Origin: Rhizophlyctis rosea | Lineage: Eukaryota > Chytridiomycota > Chytridiomycetes > Rhizophlyctidales > Rhizophlyctidaceae | DNA length: 64,000 nucleotides | Direction: 5' to 3' | NCBI GenBank assembly: GCA_027596075.1 | Contig: JADGJC010000199.1 | Span: forward strand, 1 to 64,000 | Shown: piece after piece, positions 9,586 to 19,800 of the stretch | How positions within the stretch are numbered: the first letter of the stretch is position 1 | Layout of the letters: every line of letters starts with the position of its first letter | Notes under the pieces: generated by a model | Seen by the model: only the letters and a program-made list of their open reading frames with translations | What the model was told of the DNA's origin: nothing | Database searches by the model: none | Made by a program: the position numbers and the translations under genes

Positions 9586-10596
9586 TGTTAGGATTTTTTC
9601 TGATTTTTTTGTTTACATGTGTTAGCTAATGAGGGATCTTTCGAGCGGGACGGACAGCACCCTCAACAGTCGTTTCCGTGGCTTAGAATACGCGTTTTGC
9701 GTTCTATAATGCCTACGAGTTATTGTTACACTGATGAACGTCCGGATTTGGGAAATTGGGTCTCATCCTGCATTATTGGAATGCAAGCGCGTGAAGGAGG
9801 AGCGGCTGAAATGCGTTTTTGGCCTTGGGAAACGGGAGACGGGCGTGGTGGGGGAGTTGCAAGTTGCCTAAAACCCCTTTTTTACTTCTCCTCTTACGTG
9901 CATTGACAGCACGACTTTCATACAAGATCAGGTGCACATCGCAAGTGCTATCCTGGCAGTGAGGGATAGGGAAGAGTTTGGTTCATAGTGTTTGGGAATC
10001 GTTGCTTTACGACGCGGTTGGATGTTGAGGTTTAGTTGAATTTCGGTAGGTAGGTAGCGTGGGAAAAGGCAGTGGGGCAGTAGCATAAGGGCTTGCGTAT
10101 GCAATGGGAGCCACATATCATCAAGATCAGTAACACTGGTATCATGGCAATATGATGCAATGATTTGCTATGTGCACTTTGCGAAAGCATTGCGTCCAGA
10201 CTGGCCTCTTGCAGTCCACAGTGTATAATGCTAGTGCTTATGCCCCCGCCCAATTGATGCTAATTTCATGTACTAACACCAAGACCGTGCCTCCTTTTGT
10301 CATAACACGATAACAGGTCCATCGGCTTGTCAATACAACAACTCGGGGCATCCATAGCTATGGGAGCGCGTGTCATTTGAGCTCAGCCGCAGCCAACATC
10401 CCATTTGATCATTGCAACTACCCTCAGGTACGAGTGCCAGCCCACAATACTACTTTCCCTTTTTCTCCCATACATCATCAGCATCGTTATTTTCTTATAT
10501 CTTTTGTGAATGTTATCTCGTCTGTACTCCTTCTCGGTCGAATTGATTGCAGACTTCTTTGCCCTTCCTCCAGATACTTCATCCCAAACGCCCTCC
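9586..10596. other. Region upstream of the coiled-coil/Gly-rich gene
   Basis: No supported gene is seen. A plus-strand frame at 9619-9906 begins with TTG and has no recognisable motif. The last ~150 bases are pyrimidine-rich, as expected for the promoter and 5' UTR of the next gene. Confidence 0.4.
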
Positions 10597-13500
10597 ATGC
10601 TTGCAACACAACAACAGCCGTCACCTCAACAACCGCAGGCCCCTGCAAGCACAACTACTCCTCCCTTGTCTCCAACGCCATGGGAAAAGGCAGCAGAGGT
10701 TCAAAAAGCAACTCAGACGGTCGAAAATGATCCGATAACACCCCCGCCGAGGCATGACGAACATGGGATGCACACTCCTCCTGACGCTGAGTCGGGGGAA
10801 ACCTCACCTGCCGAGAAGAAGGAGGAAGACGAAGGAGAACCAGCGGCGACAAGCACAAAAACGCCCGATGTTGAAGCAGTTGATGTGAGTTTGCCTGGAT
10901 CAGTTTTGTTCAGATGCTATCAGACAAGCAGCGGGGGACAAGCAGGGGTTTAGCGAACGTGATGATGATTTCTCTCACCTCCAACAATCGCTCGACTTAC
11001 ATGATTCTATCTTTATTATAAGATTGCACAATGGCCGTTGTTCTCGCCGAATGAGTCGGAAGCACTCAATTCACGTTGGGAGCCCAAGAGCGTCGTCGAC
11101 GAAGCGCAAGGTCTTGGCCACGGACTAAATCCTGATGCACCCGAATTTGCTCCTACTTTCGAGGCGGAAGCACGTCGGTTGGGTCTAAACCTTCCACAAG
11201 ATGCTCGCGAAAGACCTGCAGATGCAACTGCTGAAGCACGCGATCAGAATCCAGGTTTGAGACACGTTGGTGAACAAGGACGGTTGCGGCAGGTGATTAT
11301 GTTCGGTTACCACTTGATATGGACCGGGAGCTGATGATTTTGGTGACTAGGAGGATCCCCGTGAGCAGGATTTGACGCCGCATATGAATGTTCACAATTC
11401 TGAGCTCGACGCTGGAGATCGAAGGCAGCACCTTCGTAGGACAGGGTCCGAACCATCCATCGCGCCAAGATTGACAGCGATTTCACCTGTACGGTCTCGC
11501 ATATTTTTTGTTGCTTTATGGTTGCAACCTACTCAACATATTCACACATGCAGGAAACTATGGGTCAAGTTGGATGGCCGGAAGCAAGTTCAACCCGTCC
11601 CGTGCATCAATTCGCGCAACCAGCAAGTGCTCCTATCCATCGAGTCCAACAACCCATTACCCCTGGCCCTTCCCCGCGCCGCCGTCCATCTATTCCCCGT
11701 GAGCATACTTCTCAGAATCCGGCATTGGAAGCGATCGCAGGCGAGGGATTGGTCATCCGGACGCGCACCTTGCTCGAACACCAAATGCGGGCCAATTTGT
11801 TATTCGCCGAACAAGTTGCACAAGAGTACGGGCGAGAGCTCGCCGTCCGTGTCGAAGCACAAAGACGGGCTTTTGTTGCCGAGGAAGGCCGGCGAGTGCA
11901 GCTGATCGAGATGGCTTTCCGCCGCAAATTGGCAGAGAACGAAGAGAACTTGCGGAGACAATATGAAGAGCCTGAAATGAACCGCGTGCGAATCCTCGAA
12001 GCGCGGAATGCCGAACTGGAAAGGGTGGCGGATGAGTTGCAGCGCGCCATGCAAATGGACGAACATGACGGACCAATGGATCCGATTGCTCTTCAGCATC
12101 AGCATCAACAACGAGCCGCTGTTGCCCATTGGCGGAACAATGAGCTCGTGAGGCAGATCGAACAACTACGTCATGAGGTCGAATTGAGGGAACAGGCTGT
12201 CAAGAGGGCTCAGCAAGAGGCGATCAGGGTGAGGGACGAGGCAAGGGCTGCAATGTCGGAAAGCACGGGTACCAGCGATGCCTTGGCTCGTGCGTTCTCT
12301 GAAGAAAGGGAAAAACGCTTGCGGCTTGAGCAGAGAGTCAATGGGTTGCAGGAGAGGAATGCGTTGTTGGAGGACAGGGTGAGGAACTCGAGCATTTCCG
12401 ACAATGCAAGGTGGGCTTGCTTTCTATTAGCCAATGCGCTTATTTTGAGTTGGAGCATCCGCTTATCATTTTCATGACAATTGCAGAAACTATTCCGCCG
12501 AACTCAATCAATTGTCGGAGAAGAGTCCCGACGAACTGCGAATGCTTGTTATTACGTTGGATCGCGAACGGCAACAGCTGGCCAACGATAATCTCAGCAT
12601 TCAACGTCGGGTGGCTGATATGAACGCGGATCTGGATAGCAAGATTGACGAGGCCAATGACCTAAGAGAGCAAATGCAACAGAAGGAGGGTGGCGGGCGA
12701 GCAGTTCATTGGATACAGGGTTTGCAGGTACGATGTCAGTCATGCTCGGTCCAAAAAACTTGTGTATTAATCAAGTGCTGCGACATCCTTAGGCCGACAT
12801 TCAACAACTGGAAACTGCTGCAAAATCCCCGGGACCCGCCAAACGCGAAGTCCAAGACCGCGTCGTCAACATGCTACGAGAAGTCGAAAAGCAACAACAA
12901 CGTCTCCAAGATCTGCTTCCAGAACCGCCGGCGTGGGAAACCTTTGACGGCAACACGGACGCGCTCCTTGGCGGGGAACTTGAAAGCGGGAGCACTTCGA
13001 GCACCAAGGAAAGGGAATGGCAGCCCGGCCAGTTCTTTGAAGGGCAGCCTATCACTCCTGGCGTCACTCCAGGAACTCCGGGCAGCGTGGGGTCTTTTGC
13101 GCGTAGTGATGGGTACTTTGGATCTATGGCGAGTAATGCGGCGGTCGGGAGTGGGAGGGTTCGGACTAAGAGTGGTGGTGAGGACGCCGGCGGCTTTGCG
13201 ATTGAGGGGCCGAGGATTGCTGGTATTGTTCCGTTGAAGGACCCTGCACCGGGATCTAAGGATGATTCGGCGGAACGGGCTCCGATGTCGTTCTATGATC
13301 GGTTTATGGCTGGGAGTTTCTTGCCGACATCGGATTTCAAGCCTGCTGAGAGCTCCTTCCGTCAGCAGGAGGGCGGCGATCATGCAGCGTCTAGGGAGAG
13401 TACCAATGCTAGCAGTACCAATAGCATCGGGACCAACAACAACAACATCGGCAACAACGGCAACGGCGGTACCTTCCTCGAAAGCATGAGCAGCCAATCG

Positions 13501-13689
13501 GACAGTCGGTCCTTCCCCGCCGCCAGCATCCCAACGTCGCCGCCACACCCAAGCTGGTTCGGGTACCCTCACGATTTGAAATTGACCGGCTTTGGCCCTT
13601 CGACGAGTGCGGTGAATCCTTCCATGGCGCTGAGGATTTCGAGTCCGGCTCCTGAGGCGCGATCGATTGGCATGGCGGTGACGTCTACC

Positions 13690-13720
<31 letters not shown>

Positions 13721-14280
13721 CGCACCAGCTGACGCCGACGACAGGGTTTGGGACGGCGGTGATGAATCCGCAACCTTTTGCGGTGATGGGACGGACGGCT
13801 TTTAGGCCGCATTTGCCTGGTCCGGAACCTCGTGGGGGTGGGGGTAATGGTGGGGTGGGAGGAGGCGGTGGGGCGGGGGTGGGAGTTATTGGAGGCGGGA
13901 TGCGGCATGGACAGGGCGGGTTGAATGATGGTGGGATGGGTGTGGGTGGGGAACACAACGGCGTGGGAGGGGGAGGGATGATGGGGCTCGGGATGGGGAT
14001 TGGTATGAATGCGGGACCTGGTGGTGCCGGCGGTGGTGGGTTTGGTATGGGTGGTGGAGGCGGTGGTGGGGGTGGTGCCGCGGGTCCTACCAGTGGGATG
14101 GCGGCGCATCATCTTGGCGGGATGCCGCAGGGGTTGATGATGATGCAGGGGATGCCACAGCAGGGGTTGGGGATGCAGCAGCAGCAGCAACAGCAGCAGG
14201 GACAGCCGCAGGGTTTTGCGGCGGCGAGGTTTGCGCCGATTGGGAGGCCGGTGGGTCGTGGGGGGAGGGTTGGGCCTTGA
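10597..14280 (+). CDS. Coiled-coil protein with Gln/Gly/Met-rich tail
   Basis: Six exons join in frame: 10597-10884, 11023-11292, 11351-11488, 11554-12410, 12487-12727 and 12793-14280, giving about 1,093 residues. All introns have GT-AG ends and are 58-138 bp. An in-frame ATG at 10510 could add 29 residues. The N-terminal ~290 residues are Pro, Thr and Glu-rich and look disordered. Exons 4 and 5 encode coiled coil (for example EEREKRLRLEQRVNGLQERN). The long last exon holds two Gln runs (13691-13720 and 14178-14199) separated by a Gly/Met-rich stretch (13830-14170). No catalytic domain is recognised. The low-complexity tail is of the type that can drive condensate formation, which is an inference only. 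Confidence 0.7.
13691..13720 (+). repeat. CAG/CAA microsatellite encoding poly-Gln
   Basis: A run of CAG and CAA codons inside the last exon of the coiled-coil/Gly-rich gene encodes about ten glutamines. A second shorter run is at 14178-14199. Such tracts change length readily between strains. Confidence 0.85.
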
Positions 14281-14955
14281 TGATTGAGTGATTGGAGGGC
14301 GGTTTTGGCTGGAGTGGTGGGTGGGTCGTGTTCGATGGTTGTATCTCAACCTGATCAGGTCTGGGAAGGTGTTTTTGTTGTGTCCCCCATAGCTGTTATT
14401 CGTTTCCTTTTCTTAGCTCAAATAGTGTACATCAAAAGTATATAGTTTTCTCTTTTCGTTCTTTTCCAATGTAATATTTTGTTTTTCTTTGTTTACTTTT
14501 TTCTTAGCATATCGGGCGGAATTGCAGAGATGGTTGGGGGAGCTCTAGATAGAAGATCAGCGAGGATATTTGTGCAGGTGGTTGGGCGTGGTGTGGTTGG
14601 GTTTCCTCGAATTTGTCCCTGTAATCCTGTACTCCGTTTTGTGTGTTGATTTATCTTTTTATTCCTTCTTTTCTCTTTGGATACCCTCGTACAAATATAG
14701 CAAAAGCATGATTGTTCAAGATGTGTATGTTACTGATGACAAGCGAGCGCACGAAGTGGGAAGGTCTGATAGAACCATCTTTACGTATTACTGATAAAAT
14801 TTGTCACGCAAAAACACAAGTGATATTTCATCGGAAGGAGATCTCGTCGTTTTGCAATTTGGTCAAGTGTTGGGTAAGGACGTCTTTGCCCCATTGTGGG
14901 AGCAGTGTGGCCTGAAGAGGGAAGTAATCCATTGCACACGTTAGTAGTGCCAGCG
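14281..14955. other. Convergent intergenic region
   Basis: This lies between the 3' ends of the coiled-coil/Gly-rich gene and the SNAP-like gene. T-rich stretches (14400-14520) probably include the polyadenylation region. No gene is supported. Confidence 0.5.
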
Positions 14956-16423
14956 TTAATCAGACTGGGTCATCATCACCTTGTTCAATTGTTGATACGC
15001 CTTCTGGCATGACTCAAGATCAAAGGTTTCGTACTCAGAAATGAAATCCTGGAAGGGCTTTTTCAGCTTCCACATCCCAGCTCACGTCACAAAATGCCAC
15101 TCCAACAATCCTCACCTTCAACGCCGCAGCCTCCAAACTACTTCCAAACACCGGGTACTTGTCCCCATACCCTTGCAACACAGTTTTGGCTTTAACCCAA
15201 TCGCCTTCGGCAATAGTACACAGCACAGCGTTGAGGAGGTATTTTGGGACGGAGAATCGCAAGGTGGAACTATCTATGCTTTCGGATGCGAGTGTTTCGT
15301 AGTGTTTTCGGGCTTCGGAGTAGTGTTTGAGGTGGATGGAGACGTCTGCGATGTTGGAGAGGATGGTTTTTGCGCGGCTGGTCATGGAAGAAGGTGTTGG
15401 TTATGGACAGGTTTGAGGTATAATGGAAAGGCCATGGAGTTCGAGCCTTACCCGTCACCTTCTCGGTCGAATGCATCTCTGGCTAAGTTGTAATACTCGA
15501 GTGCGCGCGAGTAATCGCCGGTTGCTTGGGCACTACTCGCTAGTGATTCGTAGGCGCGGGCGGCCCGTGTTGCGGTGCGGCTGTCACGGTTGTAGATGCG
15601 TGCTGATTGGAGGAGGGCTTCAGTGGCGGATGCTGTTGAGGACGCGGCCAGGGTTAGCGACATTCTGATTATATTCCCCCTTATGGCATACCGGTGTCTT
15701 TAGCTTGCTTGTAGCAATTGGAAGCATCCTCGTAGCTGCAACAGCAGTTGACATTAGTTTCCTTGCAAGATCTCATAAATCCTATCAAACTGGTACCATT
15801 TAGCTGCGTCATGACTTTCGCCATTACTGTATAGCCTGGCGGCTGCCATATATGTCGCAGCAGCTTTTCTATACTGACGGTCCGCTTTGTAGCGGATTGC
15901 CTTGGCCTTTTCTTGTTCTGCAGGGGTGTCGTCGGACGAGGAGGAGGCGGACGTTTGTGGGTTGGTTTTCACCCAGCCTTGCAGGAAGACCCTGCCATCT
16001 TATTCTTAGTTTGTCGCACTTGGCAAAAAAAGTTCGCTGGCATTACCATGTTCCAAATACACCTAGATATTGCGTCCCGTCTTCCAATTCTGCTAACGAG
16101 AAGAGTATATAGTCCTGGAAATAGCAGCGTGTTATTGCAGTTGGTACTTTAGGTACGCCTGACTCAGTCTTTGTACCTGCACTTTGAAATCAGGAGGGTT
16201 GAAGACATCAGTTACAGCGCTTGTTATCGAGTTGAGCCATCCTTTTGGCTTTGATGTGCTATGACCCTTGCGCTCGTTGGTGAGAAATGTTCGGAAGCTT
16301 GCCGCGTCTGTAACGATTGTGGTCAGGTTCCGCACCACATACGAATCTGTTATTTTCCATCTTACCTGGCTTTGTGTTATACGCTGCAACAAGGAAGAAG
16401 GCCAATACTAATAGCCCGAGCAT
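14956..16423 (-). CDS. Fusion: DUF4359-like membrane domain + alpha-SNAP-like protein
   Basis: Eight minus-strand exons join in frame: 16423-16366, 16307-16177, 16114-16047, 15991-15797, 15735-15692, 15632-15452, 15377-15116 and 15048-14956, giving 343 residues. Residues 1-86 start with a hydrophobic segment (MLGLLVLAFFLVAAY) and continue SFRTFLTNE, DYILFSLAELEDG and YLGVFGTW, resembling the small DUF4359-type proteins. Residues from about 100 resemble alpha-SNAP/Sec17: AAKCYEDASNCYKQA, ALEYYNLARDAF, and a conserved block from IDSSTLRFSVPKYLL onward. Alpha-SNAP binds SNARE complexes and recruits NSF; it is normally soluble and about 290 residues long. The SNAP part has no start codon of its own in frame, so the fusion is the simplest reading. 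The typical SNAP C-terminal acidic tail is lacking. Confidence 0.65.
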
Positions 16424-16440
16424 GCTTAGGTATGGTTAAC

Positions 16441-16446
16441 ACGCGT
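16441..16446. promoter_or_regulatory. MCB-like site (ACGCGT)
   Basis: A palindromic ACGCGT lies between the divergent SNAP-like gene (ATG at 16423) and MSH6 (ATG at 16831). In yeasts this hexamer (MluI cell-cycle box, bound by MBF) is common upstream of DNA replication and repair genes, including MSH6. It is nearer the SNAP-like start, and a single hexamer can occur by chance. Confidence 0.25.
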
Positions 16447-16830
16447 GGGAAAATACAACTTGGACGTGCGAAATGGACGAACTAAAAATAACACGGTCGT
16501 CCATCCAGCTATTTTCAGACAAGGGTGGAAAGAGGGGTGGAAAGGCTGAAGCGCAGCAGGTCACAGTATAACCATATTTGGTGAAATCAGGTGGCTCCCT
16601 GTCCAGACTACCGGATTCTGACAGCGTGGCCAAACATATCCCTCCTCCGCCCTCCCAATCTCTTTTCCCAAGGTTCTCAGTTTCCCTCGCCCCTCATCAC
16701 ATAATTTCCTTGGAGATAAACCCTGCCAGTGCTCATCCTAGCACGTAACTAATATATCAATCAGCGCGAGGGGCTGCGACGGCATCGCAACGAAGCTGTG
16801 ACTGTGCTTGCGTACCTGTCAATAACCACT

Positions 16831-19800
16831 ATGTCGTCAAAGGAAAACTCGGGTCCGACACCAACTAAAATGGACAAATCCGCCAAGGGGCCACCAAGCA
16901 GCCAGAAGAAACCAAGAACACCTTCGACAGGAAAACAGACCAGCCTGACTTCGTTCTTCTCCAGAGGGGAACAGGCTCAGAGACGACCAAGCGCTGTTGA
17001 AGGTGTGTTCAGTCAAAGTTTACCAACAGCATCCTCGGAGTTTTGGGCCACCACCGTCAACTCTTGTATGCTCAGGAAATACACCACGACTCACCCCACA
17101 ACGCTCTTCGCTTCTTTCAACTGAAGAAGACGATGGCAATAGCGCCGGTCATCCGTCACCAACCGCAGCCGCTCCCCTCCACAATATCTCGCACCCTGGA
17201 ATATCAACTCCACCCGACAGTTTGCTAAGTTCTCCAAGCTCTAGGAGCGTAAGAGGAAGAGCAGCTCGGGCGCAGGCTGCTACTCCATTGGTAGAGGAAG
17301 ATGAGCAGGCGGAGGAAGAAGAGGAAATCAGGATGTCATCGGGCCGTTCGGTACAGAAGACGTCTGCACTTATGCTCCTGCCGAGTCTGACAAATAAATC
17401 ATTCCCAGCTCAGGAAACGAAAGGCTACAACATACATCGAGTCTGATGAAGACGATGGGCCGACAGGTATTGCGACCTCGACATCTGCCGAGTTGAGCCA
17501 GATTTGACAACTCAGATATTTCCAGCGTCTTCAAGTACTATCAAACGTTCTCGTCCAAGTGTCGTTAGAGACGATGACAGTGATCAGGACGAATACACGC
17601 CCAATGAGTTTGACAATGGTATGCTGCCAACGTTAGTCGCACCGAACCTCGTAACTCACACCCTCCAAAACGACATTAGATGATGACAAGATGATGGAGA
17701 TGATGGATGCATTTGAGGAATCACAACAGTCGTCGACTCCATCGAAGATAGCCAGCACGAGGCCGTCTACCTTGAAGCACAGTCAGTCGAGTGCATCAGT
17801 CACTCCGACGACGCCAAGCGGTCGGCTTAACGTGAGAGACAAATGCTGGGGAGGTATTTCTGGCCGTCCAACTGACGTACTCTTAAGGCGTTCAAACTGC
17901 CGCGGTCTGCTGCGAAAAGGGCAGCCAGCTTCCAATCTCCCAGTGAACCAGGTGCAAAGAAAAGCCGGACCGAAGAGTTCAAAAAGAAGAATGAGGAGCG
18001 ATACGCATGGTTGTTGGATGTCAAGGACAAAGATGGTCGTTCACCAGGTATTCAAACTCGCGCATCGCATTTCACAGTACATTATCTGATGTTTGCACCG
18101 CAGATGACGAGGACTATGATCCTCGTACTTTGTACATACCCAAACTTGCGTGGAACGTAAGCCTCATCCAATTGCATGCTTGTCGCATGTATTGATAACC
18201 ATTGTCTGTTAGAAATTTACCCCCTTCGAAAGACAATTCTGGGAAATCAAGGGCGACCATTGGGATACTGTGGTCTTCTTCAAGAAGGGAAAGTTCTACG
18301 AGCTGTACGAAAAAGATGCAGATATTGGCCACCAGATCTTCGATTTGAAGATGACCGACAGGGTCAACATGCGTATGGTATTGTACCAATGGCTTGCATT
18401 CTTGATTGATACCGCTATGATCTGACCACATATGCAGGTGGGAGTACCAGAATCCAGCTTTGAGGAATGGGTATGATCCCTGCGTTGCCGCTACACCGGC
18501 CATGCGATCAACATGATTGCTCATGCCCCATATGTAGGCAGGAAAGTTCATCGCCAAGGGCTACAAAGTTGCAAAGGTTGATCAGATGGAGAACGCTGTG
18601 GGCAAAGCCATCCGTGACAAACAATCTGCATCCAAGAAAGCTGTAAGTGTTAGATGGCCACGACAGCTTCTTCAACATCGTCACTTATCTTGGTTGATTG
18701 CTCAGGAGGAGAAGGTCCTTCGAAGAGAGTTGAAATGTGTTCTCACGCCCGGAACACTTACGGACGCCAGCTTACTGACTTCGGAAATGAACACATACTG
18801 CATGAGCATCAAGGTGACTTGCCTTCCTAATATGACATAGGTCGCTTTCTTTCTCATGCTTCTGGCAAAGGAGGAAATCACGATCGCGCACTCTCCGCCG
18901 GCGTTTGGGATTTGCTTTGTCGACACTGCGACCGCCGAGTTCAGTCTTTGCTATTTTGAGGACGATGAAAATCGCACGAAGTTGGAGACTTTGATCCTCC
19001 AGTTGAAGCCGCGAGAGTTGGTGTTGGAGAAGGTGGGCTCGCAATCAGGTGAATTGGCAGACAATGATATGAAGGCACTAAAATGCTCATCGTAGGGCAC
19101 AACGAGTAAAGCCACCTTGCGCATCTTGAAGAACAGCTTAACGGAGCCGCAATACAACAATCTTCTTCCAGAGAAAGAGTTCTGGGATGCTGAAGTCACT
19201 GTTGACGAGTTGAGAGCTGGTGGTTATTTTAATGGTGCTCAGGCTGAAGGGACTCAAGTTGAGGACGTCGAAATGATGGAAGCAGAAGACGGGCAGCAAG
19301 CCTATGGTAGGTATTCATCGACATTACATTGAATTACTCGCATGTGCTCAGTATCCCTTTTCCATAGCAACATGGCCGCCCGTCATCCGCAAGTTCATGT
19401 CTCAACCACTCGCCATGAGCGCACTGGGTGGACTGGTGTCTTACCTTCGTACTGTGAGTTTCCAGCATCGGTCCGCATTAGGCAATGTGAGATACTGACC
19501 AAGAAGCGTCACAGCTCTTGCTGGACAAAGAGCTAGTCTCTGCGCGCAACTTCCACCTGTATGACCCCGTGCGACAGTTTGGCACCTTGGTTTTGGACGG
19601 GCAGACCTTGAAGAATTTGGAAGTGTTTGAGAATACGACGGATGGGAGTGATGAGGGGACGTTGTTTAAGCTTTTGTGTCGGTGTAGCACGGCATTTGGT
19701 ATGTTGTTTTGCTATTTTTGTGTGGAGGGTTGTTTCTCACATTTCATGACTTTCGTATAGGCAAACGTCTCTTCAAACGGTAGCTCAAGATAACGACCTG

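Noticed and set aside
9619..9906. A 95-codon plus-strand frame after the atp9-like fragment
   Set aside because: It begins at TTG, has no motif and an uneven composition; no support for coding.
12874..14349. A 491-codon open frame on the minus strand rich in His, Pro and Arg
   Set aside because: It is the reverse of the Gly/Gln-rich last exon of the six-exon gene; its composition follows from GGN and CAG codons.
15997..15999. ATG at 15999-15997 (minus) as an independent start of the SNAP-like protein
   Set aside because: It is in a different frame and meets a TGA within about ten codons; no intron can connect it to the SNAP frame.
17003..17029. A 27-nt intron in MSH6 exon 1
   Set aside because: A 73-nt intron (17003-17075) with a normal acceptor restores the frame, whereas the 27-nt version leads to the wrong frame.
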